The position numbers and the translations under genes were made by a program. A DNA stretch of 64,000 bases from Flavobacterium terrigena (GTDB taxonomy: Bacteria; Bacteroidota; Bacteroidia; Flavobacteriales; Flavobacteriaceae). Of this stretch, positions 9,652 to 18,556 are shown one piece after another; position 1 is the first letter of the stretch, and every line of letters begins with the position of its first letter. The notes under the pieces were generated by a model, which was not told the origin of the DNA, made no database searches, and was given only the letters and a program-made list of their open reading frames with translations. Location: the NCBI RefSeq assembly GCF_900108955.1, contig NZ_FNYA01000002.1, positions 62,001 through 126,000 of the forward strand, given 5' to 3'.

Positions 9652-11847
9652 ATGAAAAAAGGTTTACTTTTAAGTACTCTTTTAATTTCTCTTTTAGGTT
9701 TTTCGAAAAACGAGAGCAAATTAAATTCTAAAAATCCGGTTACAGTTCCACCAACTGTATTAATCGAAAAAGGTTCGTCTTGGAAATTCCTTGACAATGG
9801 TTCAGACCAAGGTACAACTTGGAAAGACAATGCATTTGACAATACAACTTGGGTTTCAAACTTAGCTCCATTTGGATATGGTGATCCATGTAAAACAACT
9901 GTTTCTTTTGGAGGAAATGCTGCAAGTAAGTACACAACTACTTATTTTACTAAAGACATCAATATTGCTGATATTACTTCTTTAACTACTGATTTAGAAT
10001 TTGGAATTAGAAGAGATGATGGTTTTGTACTTTATGTAAATGGCGTAGAAGTTGTTAGAAACAATATGCCAGCTGGAACTATTACTTCTGCTACTTTTGC
10101 AAGTACAGCAATTAGTACAGCTGATGAAAAAAGATATCAAACGTTCTTCATTCCAAAATCATACTTTACAACTGGTGTAAACAGAATTTCTGTAGAAATG
10201 CACCAAAGTGATTTATCTAGTTCTGACTTAGGTTTCGATTTATTTTTAAAAGAAAAAGATCCAAGTTATGTTTGTGAAGATGGACATATCGGATGTTTTA
10301 CTTCAATCAACCCAACAACACAAACAAATGTGTTAATTATGCCAACAGAACAACGTTTCCAAATGTTATTTAAAGAAGGAAGTACTTATGGAGATGGTTC
10401 TGGAGCAGTTCCTGGAACACATGATTTTACTGGATATATTCCTTCATTAGGTGTAAACGCAAGTACAATTGGACATTTATCTGTAAACCATGAAAACAAT
10501 CCTGGTGGCGTTTCTATACTTGATTTAAATTTAAATACAAACACGAGTAATCCATTATGGGATGCTACTAATTCTAAAAAAGTAGATTTATACAACACTA
10601 ATTTAGTTACTACTATTAGAAACTGTTCTGGAGGTGTAACACCATGGAGAACAATTGTTACAGCAGAAGAAAACACAACTGCTGGTGATGCGAATAGTGA
10701 TGGATATCAAGATGTGGGCTGGTTAGTTGAAATTAATCCAACTACAGCAAGTGTTGTAGATTATGACAGCAATGGTACTAAAGACAAATTATTTGCCATG
10801 GGAAGAATGAACCACGAAAACGTTGTAGTAAGTAACGATGGAACCGTAGCATATTATGGTGAAGATGGTGGAACACACTGTGTTTATAAATTTGTACCAA
10901 CTATAGCTAATAATTTATCTGCTGGAAATGTTTATGTTTTAAAATTAGATACAGCTTTATCTGATGACGAACCAACTTCTGCAACAGCAACTTGGATTCA
11001 AGTTCCAAATACAACTCAAGCAGATAGAAACAACTTGGCATCAAATGCAGGAGCATTAGGAGGAACAAACTTTAATGGTGTTGAAGATTGTGAAATTGGT
11101 CCTGACGGAATGGTTTATTTTGCTTCAAAAGGTAAAGATAGAGTTTACAGATTTAAAGATAATGGAACTACAATTTCAAACTTTGAAACTTTTGTAGGTG
11201 CAATGACTTACCCAATTCAAACGGCTTCAGGAACTGTAAACGAAGCATGGTCTGACGGAAATGACAATTTAGCTTTTGATGATAAAGGAAACCTTTGGGT
11301 AGTTCAAGATGGTGGAAGAAACTACATCTGGGTAGTAAGACCAAACCACAGACAAACTAGCCCACAAGTTTTAATTCATAGTTCTGCGCCAGCAGGTTCT
11401 GAACCAACTGGATTAACTTTTACACCAGATTTTAAATACGGATTCTTTTCAATTCAACATCCAAGTGGTTCAAATGCTTTTCAAGCTGATGCAACTGGCT
11501 TAAACGTTAAATTTGACAAATCTGCTGCTTTAGTATTTTCACATGAAGATTATTTAGGACAACAACCTCTTTCTAACGAATCATTTACAAATAATAATAA
11601 CATTAAAATTTACCCAAATCCAACAAATGGAATTGTAACTTTAGATTTTAATGAATTGAATACTTCAGAAATTCAAATTAACGTTTACGACTTCGTTGGA
11701 AGAAAATTAATTGATAAAAAAGTAAATTCTTCATTATCAAAAACAACAGAAATTGATTTAACAAATTTCAATGGTTCAAACGTTTACTTTTTTGAAATTA
11801 TTTCAGAAAATCAAAAACAAACTATCAAAGTTTTAAAATCAAAATAA
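9652..11847 (+). CDS. PhoX-like secreted phosphatase with T9SS sorting domain
   Basis: 731 residues. Signal peptide MKKGLLLSTLLISLLGFSKN; residues ~30-200 form a beta-sandwich-like module (WKFLDNGSDQGTTW...FGIRRDDGFVLYVNGVEV) of the sort found before phosphatases in flavobacteria; ~205-640 is a PhoX/DUF839-like propeller with NHENNPGG, RNCSGGVTPWRTIVTAEEN, GRMNHENVVV and GEDGG, where PhoX enzymes bind Fe/Ca at the active site; the end (IYPNPTNGIVTLDF...) is a T9SS type A signal. PhoX proteins release phosphate from organic esters outside the cytoplasm. A terminator hairpin follows at 11866-11893. Substrate range is inferred; the family is recognised by motif memory only. Confidence 0.85.
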   Translation: MKKGLLLSTLLISLLGFSKNESKLNSKNPVTVPPTVLIEKGSSWKFLDNGSDQGTTWKDNAFDNTTWVSNLAPFGYGDPCKTTVSFGGNAASKYTTTYFTKDINIADITSLTTDLEFGIRRDDGFVLYVNGVEVVRNNMPAGTITSATFASTAISTADEKRYQTFFIPKSYFTTGVNRISVEMHQSDLSSSDLGFDLFLKEKDPSYVCEDGHIGCFTSINPTTQTNVLIMPTEQRFQMLFKEGSTYGDGSGAVPGTHDFTGYIPSLGVNASTIGHLSVNHENNPGGVSILDLNLNTNTSNPLWDATNSKKVDLYNTNLVTTIRNCSGGVTPWRTIVTAEENTTAGDANSDGYQDVGWLVEINPTTASVVDYDSNGTKDKLFAMGRMNHENVVVSNDGTVAYYGEDGGTHCVYKFVPTIANNLSAGNVYVLKLDTALSDDEPTSATATWIQVPNTTQADRNNLASNAGALGGTNFNGVEDCEIGPDGMVYFASKGKDRVYRFKDNGTTISNFETFVGAMTYPIQTASGTVNEAWSDGNDNLAFDDKGNLWVVQDGGRNYIWVVRPNHRQTSPQVLIHSSAPAGSEPTGLTFTPDFKYGFFSIQHPSGSNAFQADATGLNVKFDKSAALVFSHEDYLGQQPLSNESFTNNNNIKIYPNPTNGIVTLDFNELNTSEIQINVYDFVGRKLIDKKVNSSLSKTTEIDLTNFNGSNVYFFEIISENQKQTIKVLKSK

Positions 11848-11865
11848 TAAAAATATCAAGTAATT

Positions 11866-11896
11866 AAGGTCGGATGAAATACTCCGACCTTTTTAT
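11866..11896 (+). terminator. Intrinsic terminator of the PhoX-like gene
   Basis: AAGGTCGGA (11866-11874), 8-base loop, TCCGACCTT (11883-11891), continuing into TTTTAT. The stem covers an in-frame ATG at 11874, so that ATG cannot be a sensible start for the next gene. Confidence 0.8.
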
Positions 11897-11906
11897 ATTT
11901 TCACTT

Positions 11907-12809
11907 ATGAACAAATATTTACTTTTCATTTTCCTTTTTCCGATTCTAGTATTTTCTCAAAATATAAATCCTAAGAAAGAAAAAATTTTTCAAGATTTAG
12001 TTGTTTCATCTCAAACTCCTGATGAAGTCAAAAATTTAAATTTAAGAGCGAATAATTTGTTTGAAATGCCTTCCGAAATTCAAAATTTTAGGAATCTTAG
12101 ACATTTGAATGTCATGAAAAACAATATTGAGTTTTGGTCAGATTCGGCTACGAATTTTCCAAAATTAGAAGTACTATTATTCAATGAAAATGAATTGAAA
12201 CAGATTCCAAATTCCATTGATCTATGTCAAAATCTTCGAAAAATTGATTTATCTGCCAATAAACTGAATGAATTACCTGAAAATTTCACCAAACTAAAAA
12301 AATTAAAACATCTTACTTTTTCAGTAAATAATATTTCTATTTTACCTGAAGATTTGGGAAGCTGCAAAAATATTGAAGTCATTGAAATGGATAATAACCA
12401 ACTGAGTTTTTTACCAGCAACCATTTCTAAATTAAAAAAACTGAGTTTTTTAGATATTTCATACAATCAATTTAATGAATTGGATGAAAATTGGCTTCAT
12501 TTTCCGAAACTGAAACATTTCAATTTAGATTATAATAAATTAAGTACGATTCCTGCAGAAGTATATAACTTGAAAAAGTTAGAAGTGCTTCAAATCAATT
12601 TTAATAATTTAAAAGAATTACCAGAATCGATTGTGAATTTACAAAACCTAAACACGCTTACTATTGCGCAAAATCAGATTCAATTTTTACCGAAAGAAAT
12701 TGGCAAACTAAAAAATTTGAAAACCTTAATTTTAACTGGAAATCCAATTTCACAAGAAGAGTTATTACGTATAAAAAAAGAATTGCCTAATTGTGCGGTT
12801 TATTTTTAA
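11907..12809 (+). CDS. Secreted leucine-rich repeat protein
   Basis: 300 residues from ATG 11907, chosen because MNKYLLFIFLFPILVFSQ is a clean signal peptide and the earlier ATG (11874) lies inside the upstream terminator stem. The mature part has about 10 leucine-rich repeats of 22-23 residues (pattern LxxLxxLxLxxNxLxxLPxxI), of the typical bacterial 'plant-type' LPxxI class, from about residue 35 to the end. No enzymatic domain, membrane anchor or T9SS tail is visible. LRR proteins serve as protein-binding scaffolds; the partner here is unknown. Confidence 0.85.
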   Translation: MNKYLLFIFLFPILVFSQNINPKKEKIFQDLVVSSQTPDEVKNLNLRANNLFEMPSEIQNFRNLRHLNVMKNNIEFWSDSATNFPKLEVLLFNENELKQIPNSIDLCQNLRKIDLSANKLNELPENFTKLKKLKHLTFSVNNISILPEDLGSCKNIEVIEMDNNQLSFLPATISKLKKLSFLDISYNQFNELDENWLHFPKLKHFNLDYNKLSTIPAEVYNLKKLEVLQINFNNLKELPESIVNLQNLNTLTIAQNQIQFLPKEIGKLKNLKTLILTGNPISQEELLRIKKELPNCAVYF

Positions 12810-12862
12810 AATTATTTGGTTAAATTTGATTGATAATCTACTAATCAAAACATTACAGCAAT

Positions 12863-13720
12863 ATGAAAAGAAAAATTTCTAAGAAATGGATTGTCTTCAT
12901 ATTATTTTGTGGCTACTTATTGTTTTCTCAGTCTTGCATGCGAATGCGATTGTCTGTTAAAAAAACGAATGAATTTTTCTCTCAATCCAATACTGCTTTT
13001 AAAGATGACACCTTTAAAATTTCTGAAGCACATCAAATCCATTATATAGAAACGGGCGATTCTTCCAAATCCACACTTTTTTTCTTACACGGTTCACCAT
13101 GAAGTTGGGATGCCTATAAAACTTATTTATCCGACTTAGACTTACAGAAAAAATACCGCTTAATTGCGATTGACAGACCGGGTTTTGGATATAGTAATTT
13201 TGGCGAAGCGGAAGATTTAGAAACACAAGCCAATTTAATTTTACCGTTTATACTATCTAAAAACAACAACCAACCAATTACATTAATTGGGCATTCTATG
13301 GGCGGACCAGTCGCTGTGAAATTGGCGACAAAAAACCCAAAATTATTTAAAAACTTAGTCATTTTATCGGGTGCAATTGACCCAAAAGCAGAAAATCCTG
13401 AAAATTGGCGACCAATTTTACTTTCGAAACCCATTAGATATTTAATTCCAGGCGCATTTAGGATTTCTAATGATGAACTTTGGTGGTTGAAAGAGGATTT
13501 AAAAATTATGAAACCTCAGTTAGGAAAAATCACCTCCAACGTAATTATTATTCATGGTACAGAAGATTCGTTAGTACCTTATTCTAATGTGGGTTTTATG
13601 AAAAAAGAATTTATAAACGCAAAGAATATCGAGACCATTCCAATAGAAAAGGCCGATCATTTTATTCCTTGGACACATTATGAGATTATAAAAAAAAGTT
13701 TATTGAATTTGGAGAATTAA
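12863..13720 (+). pseudogene. Alpha/beta hydrolase interrupted by one in-frame TGA
   Basis: A single reading frame of 286 codons with one internal stop, TGA at 13100-13102. The first part has a lipoprotein-like leader (LFSQSC) and ends FFLHGSP; the second resumes SWDAYKTYLSDL, with IDRPGFGYS, the nucleophile elbow GHSMGG, the acid region IIHGTEDSLVPYS and the base region KADHFIPWTH. Family members read HGSPGSWDAY here, so the TGA most simply derives from GGA (Gly) by one G-to-T change at 13100. No other stop or frameshift is present, so the lesion is recent or a sequencing error. The only downstream ATG (13298) is within the nucleophile elbow and could not give a folded enzyme. Its stop overlaps that of dapF on the opposite strand (13717-13720). 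Confidence 0.85.
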
Positions 13721-14496
13721 ACCTCTAAACTTCCACCAAAAACCAATTCCGCAGGACCAGTTAAAAACACGTTTTTATAGGTATTATTTTCCACATCAAA
13801 ACTAATGGTTAATTTTCCGCCTAAAACATTAATATTAACTCGTTTGGCATCTGTTTTATAAGTCGAATGCATCGCAATTGCTACTCCAGTCGCACCAGTT
13901 CCACAAGAAAAAGTTTCATCTTCTACGCCACGTTCGTAAGTACGAACTGAAAAAGTGTCAGCATCTAATTGTTCTACAAAATTAATGTTGCAACCACTTT
14001 CATCGTATAAATCGGAATATCTTAATTTGGCACCAATATTTTTTACATCAAACTGCTGTATATCTTTCACCATTTGCACGTGATGTGGTGAACCTGTGTA
14101 TACAAATTCGTGCGTGTCAAAATGCTTCACATCCGTCACATCAATCATTTGTAAAGCAATTAAATTATTTTCAATTTTTGCATAATGATAACCATCTGAA
14201 GCTTCAAAATGGGCTTCATTGTCAATTATACCTAATTGTTTTGCAAAAGCTACTAAACAACGTCCGCCATTACCACACATCGTGCTTGTGCTACCATCGG
14301 AATTATAATACACCATTGTAAAATCGTACTTATCATGATTTTCAAGCAATATTAAACCATCGCCACCAATGCCAAAACGTCGGTCGCATAAGAATTCAAT
14401 TAGTTTGGTATTATTTTTGGGAAATGTGTTGTTACGATTATCAATCATAACAAAATCGTTTCCGGTTCCTTGGTATTTGAAAAAATTTATTTGCAT
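13717..14496 (-). CDS. dapF: Diaminopimelate epimerase
   Basis: 259 residues. Converts LL- to meso-diaminopimelate for lysine and peptidoglycan synthesis, in the cytoplasm, without a cofactor. Both catalytic cysteines are present: Cys74 in MCGNGGRC and Cys198 in ETFSCGTGATG; the N-terminus FFKYQGTGNDFVMID and the GCNINFVE segment are also characteristic. The start MQINFFKYQG at 14496 fits the family; a start at 14523 would add nine unconserved residues. The gene converges on the broken hydrolase with overlapping stops and no room for a terminator between them. Confidence 0.97.
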   Translation of the reverse strand: MQINFFKYQGTGNDFVMIDNRNNTFPKNNTKLIEFLCDRRFGIGGDGLILLENHDKYDFTMVYYNSDGSTSTMCGNGGRCLVAFAKQLGIIDNEAHFEASDGYHYAKIENNLIALQMIDVTDVKHFDTHEFVYTGSPHHVQMVKDIQQFDVKNIGAKLRYSDLYDESGCNINFVEQLDADTFSVRTYERGVEDETFSCGTGATGVAIAMHSTYKTDAKRVNINVLGGKLTISFDVENNTYKNVFLTGPAELVFGGSLEV

Positions 14497-14530
14497 AGTA
14501 CAAAGATATTTATTTTTTTGCACAAAATTG

Positions 14531-14640
14531 CATTAGGGATTGCAGCGGCATCCTTTTTTACAAGTTGACTGAAGCTCGCGAAGGTAACTTGTAAAAAAGA
14601 TATAGTGGAAAGCCCGACCTGTAAGGAAATGCCCAAATGC
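14531..14640 (+). ncRNA. Structured non-coding element (flavo-1-like candidate)
   Basis: Within the dapF-htrA gap a 14-bp perfect stem (14553-14566 with 14586-14599, 19-base loop) is flanked by GGGATTGCAGCGGCAT (from 14536) and GATATAGTGGAAAGCCC (to 14615), with GGG able to pair with CCC. From memory, the GGGAT..GCGGCATCC / AAAGATATAGTGG..AGCCC framework around a variable hairpin recurs in flavobacterial intergenic regions and may be the Rfam flavo-1 motif; this identity was not checked. There is no ORF and no T-run after the second arm, so a simple terminator is unlikely. Orientation is assigned from the recalled consensus. Confidence 0.55.
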
Positions 14641-14681
14641 TAAAAAGGTGTTAAACATTGTTAATCGTGCGTTAAACGGAA

Positions 14682-14711
14682 TTTGAATTTTAAAAAACCT
14701 AGTTATATTTA
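14682..14711 (+). promoter_or_regulatory. Promoter of htrA
   Basis: TTTG (14682-14685), 18-base spacer, TATATTTA (14704-14711, 7 of 8 to TAnnTTTG), 20 bases before the ATG at 14732. This fits the flavobacterial -33/-7 pattern. Confidence 0.55.
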
Positions 14712-14731
14712 CATTATAAACAAATTAAAAA

Positions 14732-16129
14732 ATGAACAAAATGAAAAATTTAGGAAGTCTATTTATTGTATCATTAATGAGTGGTGCCGTTACTTTGGGT
14801 GCCTATAAATTCATTGAAAGCAGAAAAAGCGATTCGGATTCATTTATCACAACATCCCCAAATTATGCCAAAGCCGTGAATTATAACGGTGCGGAAAATG
14901 TAGATTTTACAACTGGTGCCGACAAAGCCATTCACAGTGTGGTGCACGTAAAAAATGTTTCGGTACGAACCGTTTATGATCCGTTTGCGAGTTTTTTCTA
15001 CGGGCAAAGTGGTAGTCAGCAACAAGAGCAAATTGGAACGGGTTCTGGAGTAATTGTTTCGGAAGATGGTTACATTGTGACCAATAATCACGTAATTCAG
15101 GATGCAACAGAATTAGAAGTGACATTAAATAACAACAAAGCATACAAAGCCAAATTGATTGGAACCGACAGCAAAATGGATATCGCGTTACTAAAAATTG
15201 ATGCTGATGAAAAATTGCCATTTATAGTTTTTGGAAATTCAGATAATATTAAAGTCGGCGAATGGGTTTTAGCTGTTGGTAATCCATATCAATTGAATTC
15301 TACGGTTACTGCTGGAATTATTTCGGCGAAAGCTAGAAATTTAGATAAAGCAAGTATTCAATCTTTTATACAAACAGATGCAGCTGTAAACCCTGGAAAT
15401 AGTGGTGGTGCATTGGTGAACACAAATGGAGAATTAATTGGAATTAACACGATGATTTCTTCGCCAACAGGAAGTTATGCGGGATATTCTTTCGCAGTTC
15501 CTTCAAACATTACTAAGAAAATCATTGAAGATTTAATGAAATTTGGAAACGTACAACGTGGAATTTTAGGCGTTGAAGGTGGCGAATTAAATGCCGAAGC
15601 TGCTAAAAAATACGGAATTAAACAAACAGAAGGATTTTATGTGAGTAAAGTCAACAGAAATTCTGGAGCAGAAAAAGTAGGAATTGAAAAAGGTGATATT
15701 ATTGTAAAATTAGATGATAAAAACATTGCTTCATCTGCAGAAATGGCAACAGTTATCAACACGAAAAGACCAAATGATATTGTAAAAGTTTCGCTTATTA
15801 GAGATGGAAAAAACATGGCTTTAAATGTGCCGTTAACTAAAAAAGAATTAATTACTTATGAATTTAATGGTATTGAATTTGAAGATTTAGATGCCAACGA
15901 CAAAAAACGTTTCAATTTGAAAAGCGGTATAAAAATCAAAGAAGTAACTAATGCTGATTATGCGGAATATGCGAACGATTTGAAAGGTTCTATTGTAACA
16001 CAAGTTGATAACATGAGAGCAACAGATATGGAAAGCGTTTCGGCGTATTTAGCTAAAAAAGAAGCTACTGAAAAAACAAGATATCAAATCATTGCCAAAA
16101 ACGGTCAAATGTATCGTATCTTTTTATAA
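14732..16129 (+). CDS. htrA: HtrA/Deg-family periplasmic serine protease
   Basis: 465 residues. Degrades or refolds damaged envelope proteins. An N-terminal membrane segment (LGSLFIVSLMSGAVTLGAY) acts as signal or anchor. The trypsin-like domain carries the triad His120 (TNNHVI), Asp150 (DIALLKI) and Ser224 (GNSGGAL), followed by a first PDZ domain (~275-365; RGILGVEGGELN) and a second, less typical PDZ region (~375-465). Length and order match Deg proteases. ATG 14732 follows the promoter directly; a second ATG three codons later is equally possible. A strong hairpin follows at 16157-16196. Confidence 0.95.
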   Translation: MNKMKNLGSLFIVSLMSGAVTLGAYKFIESRKSDSDSFITTSPNYAKAVNYNGAENVDFTTGADKAIHSVVHVKNVSVRTVYDPFASFFYGQSGSQQQEQIGTGSGVIVSEDGYIVTNNHVIQDATELEVTLNNNKAYKAKLIGTDSKMDIALLKIDADEKLPFIVFGNSDNIKVGEWVLAVGNPYQLNSTVTAGIISAKARNLDKASIQSFIQTDAAVNPGNSGGALVNTNGELIGINTMISSPTGSYAGYSFAVPSNITKKIIEDLMKFGNVQRGILGVEGGELNAEAAKKYGIKQTEGFYVSKVNRNSGAEKVGIEKGDIIVKLDDKNIASSAEMATVINTKRPNDIVKVSLIRDGKNMALNVPLTKKELITYEFNGIEFEDLDANDKKRFNLKSGIKIKEVTNADYAEYANDLKGSIVTQVDNMRATDMESVSAYLAKKEATEKTRYQIIAKNGQMYRIFL

Positions 16130-16156
16130 TTAATCTAAGTCATATTTACTTAACCG

Positions 16157-16196
16157 AAAAATTCGCAAAGCATAATATTATGTTTTGCGAATTTTT
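16157..16196. terminator. Bidirectional terminator between htrA and the PagL-like gene
   Basis: Long near-perfect palindrome of about 19 bp: AAAAATTCGC (16157-16166) pairs with GCGAATTTTT (16187-16196), and the interior CATAAT/ATTATG continues the stem. A- and T-runs on both sides serve both convergent genes. Confidence 0.85.
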
Positions 16197-16199
16197 ATT

Positions 16200-16835
16200 T
16201 TAATTCAATTCATAATATGCACCAATTTCAAAACCAGATGAATTTAAGCCATAGTTTGGTTTTTGTAAATTGGCATTTGAAGCATGTCTGAACATAAATT
16301 TCGCATCAAAAGAAAGTTTTTTGATTCTATAATTATATCCAACAGAAAGCACATCACTAAAAGCAAATCCTTTTTTAAGTCGTTCTGTATCGGTATCAAT
16401 ATACATCGGACCTGTATTTAATGTGGCAAAAATCGATGAATTCAAGTTGAAATATCTTCTATAAACCAATCCTAAATGTAAAGCATACTCATTAATTGTT
16501 TTTAAACGCATATATTTTGCTCTAAGTTCATCACCATTTTCTTCAGTATGACTAATAAACCAATAATTTATCATTTGATGTTTGGATTGGTAATAACTTG
16601 GTTCTACTAAAATTTCCCAGCTGTGTTTTCTTTTTTTCGACCAATTAAAGTGATTGGTAAATTTAACAATCTGATTTTCATAAGTATAATCAGATTCTTG
16701 TTTTATAAATGTATTTTGAGAAGCATAACCAATAACGACACCAGTTCGTAGCCATTTAAATTTAGAAATTGTATCTTGAGAATAGGCGAATACTGAGAAA
16801 AGCAAACTAATAATGATTAGATATTTTAATTTCAT
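16200..16835 (-). CDS. PagL-like acyloxyacyl hydrolase family outer-membrane protein
   Basis: 211 residues from ATG 16835, giving the signal peptide MKLKYLIIISLLFSVFAYSQ (a start at 16862 adds nine residues before it). The rest alternates polar and hydrophobic residues as in an 8-strand beta-barrel. The C-terminal segment RHASNANLQKPNYG resembles the PagL lipid A 3-O-deacylase motif HxSNAGLxxPNxG; His184 and Ser186 match its catalytic His and Ser. In PagL the triad Glu sits 12 residues after the Ser; here that position is Asn198. The protein may be a divergent deacylase or a non-catalytic barrel. Confidence 0.7.
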   Translation of the reverse strand: MKLKYLIIISLLFSVFAYSQDTISKFKWLRTGVVIGYASQNTFIKQESDYTYENQIVKFTNHFNWSKKRKHSWEILVEPSYYQSKHQMINYWFISHTEENGDELRAKYMRLKTINEYALHLGLVYRRYFNLNSSIFATLNTGPMYIDTDTERLKKGFAFSDVLSVGYNYRIKKLSFDAKFMFRHASNANLQKPNYGLNSSGFEIGAYYELN

Positions 16836-16941
16836 TTTTATTTTTTGATAAATTTTCGGCAAAATTAGAAAAAGTAAATTTATGTAGAAGCATATCTAAT
16901 TGTCTATTTTACAAAACTAATAGTTAAAAAATAGAAAAAAG

Positions 16942-16973
16942 TTTTATGAAAACAATTGAAATATCTACTTTTG
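16942..16973 (+). promoter_or_regulatory. Promoter of gap
   Basis: TACTTTTG (16966-16973) matches TAnnTTTG. A TTTTATG at 16942-16948 lies where the -33 TTG is expected but is an imperfect match. Transcription from here would start near 16980 and supports translation from ATG 17004. Confidence 0.5.
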
Positions 16974-17003
16974 CATCAAATTAGTAACACAATCTATATT
17001 TTC

Positions 17004-18452
17004 ATGAACAACAACACTATTTACGAAAAAGAATTAGCTTTTCAAGCAGACAGAAGAAAAGCATGTGTAGAATTTGTTAGAATTATAAGCGATTTATGGT
17101 TCGACAAATCTATTGAACTAGTATTATTTAGAAATCAATTGATTGATAGAAATGTTAGTGACATCATCAACTTACACGAATATGCTGGTGCTTTTGTAGA
17201 GAAACCAATTAATATTTTTGATTCGGTTGAAATTGCTAGAGCTATTGAAAATTTAGATTTACCACCATCTCGTATCGATATTGGAAAATTAACTTACGAA
17301 TTTCACTTAGAAGACGATAAATATAACGATGCAACTGCTTTTGTAATTGACAAATTGAAAAATGCAAAAGATACTTCTGAAATTGTTCCTAAAGATGTAG
17401 TTCTTTACGGATTCGGACGTATTGGGCGTTTATTAGCTCGTGAAATGATGAGTAAAATTGGTAAAGGACAACAATTACGTTTACGAGCGATTGTAACTCG
17501 TGATAAAAATGATGCGGTTTTACTAGAAAAACGTGCTTCTTTATTACGTTACGATTCAGTTCATGGTGATTTTGAAGGCTCTGTTTCTGCAGATCCAGAA
17601 AACAATGCTTTAATTATCAACGGAACTACGGTTCATATTATTACAGCGAATTCTCCAGAAGAAATTGACTATACAGCATACGGAATTAACGATGCTTTAG
17701 TAATTGACAACACTGGTGCTTTTACATCTGAAGAAGCTTTAGCAAGACATTTAACTTCTAAAGGTGCAGATAAAGTTTTATTAACTGCTCCAGGAAAAGG
17801 TGTTCCAAATATTGTTTATGGTGTAAACCACGAAGATTACAATCCAGATACCGTAAATATTTTCTCTGCAGCATCTTGTACAACTAACGCTATTACTCCA
17901 ATTTTAGCTGTTGTTGAAGAAACTTTAGGTGTTGTTAAAGGACATTTAGAAACTATCCATGCTTATACTAACGACCAAAACTTGGTTGATAACATGCATA
18001 AAAAATACCGTCGTGGAAGAGCAGCTGGTTTAAATATGGTAATTACTGAAACTGGTGCTGGTAGTGCGGTTGCAAAAGCTTTACCAAGTTTAGCAGGTAA
18101 ATTAACTTCAAACGCTATTCGTGTTCCTGTTCCAAATGGTTCATTAGTAGTTTTAAATTTAGAAGTTGGTAGAGAAACATCTGTTCAAGAATTAAACGAA
18201 ATCATGAAAAAATATGCTTTAGAAGGAAATTTAGTAGAGCAAATTAAATATTCAATGAACAACGAATTAGTTTCTTCAGATATTGTTGGAACAGCACAAC
18301 CTTCAATTTATGATAGTAATGCTACAATCGTTTCTGGAGATGGTAAAAATATCGTTTTATACATTTGGTATGATAACGAATATGGTTACAGTCACCAAGT
18401 AATTCGTTTAGCAAAATATATTGCTAAAGTAAGACGTTACATGTACTACTAG
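17004..18452 (+). CDS. gap: Glyceraldehyde-3-phosphate dehydrogenase, long form
   Basis: 482 residues, about 140 more than the usual ~335-residue enzyme. Residues 1-130 are an extension (YEKELAFQADRRKACVEF...) with no known catalytic motif, recalled as standard in Bacteroidota long-type GAPDH. The NAD-binding Rossmann fold starts at LYGFGRIGR (134-142), the catalytic Cys292 is in SAASCTTNAITP, and the catalytic domain continues with TIHAYTNDQN and WYDNEYGYS. It interconverts glyceraldehyde-3-phosphate and 1,3-bisphosphoglycerate in glycolysis and gluconeogenesis. A frame-open TTG start at 16956 precedes the promoter -7 box and is rejected. Confidence 0.96.
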   Translation: MNNNTIYEKELAFQADRRKACVEFVRIISDLWFDKSIELVLFRNQLIDRNVSDIINLHEYAGAFVEKPINIFDSVEIARAIENLDLPPSRIDIGKLTYEFHLEDDKYNDATAFVIDKLKNAKDTSEIVPKDVVLYGFGRIGRLLAREMMSKIGKGQQLRLRAIVTRDKNDAVLLEKRASLLRYDSVHGDFEGSVSADPENNALIINGTTVHIITANSPEEIDYTAYGINDALVIDNTGAFTSEEALARHLTSKGADKVLLTAPGKGVPNIVYGVNHEDYNPDTVNIFSAASCTTNAITPILAVVEETLGVVKGHLETIHAYTNDQNLVDNMHKKYRRGRAAGLNMVITETGAGSAVAKALPSLAGKLTSNAIRVPVPNGSLVVLNLEVGRETSVQELNEIMKKYALEGNLVEQIKYSMNNELVSSDIVGTAQPSIYDSNATIVSGDGKNIVLYIWYDNEYGYSHQVIRLAKYIAKVRRYMYY

Positions 18453-18475
18453 TAGATAGCAACATCAAATTTAAG

Positions 18476-18512
18476 AATCCGTCTCGATATAAATTGGGAC
18501 GGATTTTTTTTA
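18476..18512 (+). terminator. Terminator of gap
   Basis: AATCCGTCTC (18476-18485), 10-base loop, GGGACGGATT (18496-18505; one G-U pair), then a run of T. Confidence 0.85.
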
Positions 18513-18556
18513 TAAAATATTTTGTAACTTTACTTTACTAACTAAAACTATTACAT

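Noticed and set aside
13100-13102. UGA as a recoded codon (selenocysteine or readthrough) in the hydrolase
   Set aside because: The family has Gly here, not Cys; no SECIS-like hairpin is evident, and a point mutation or sequencing error is simpler.
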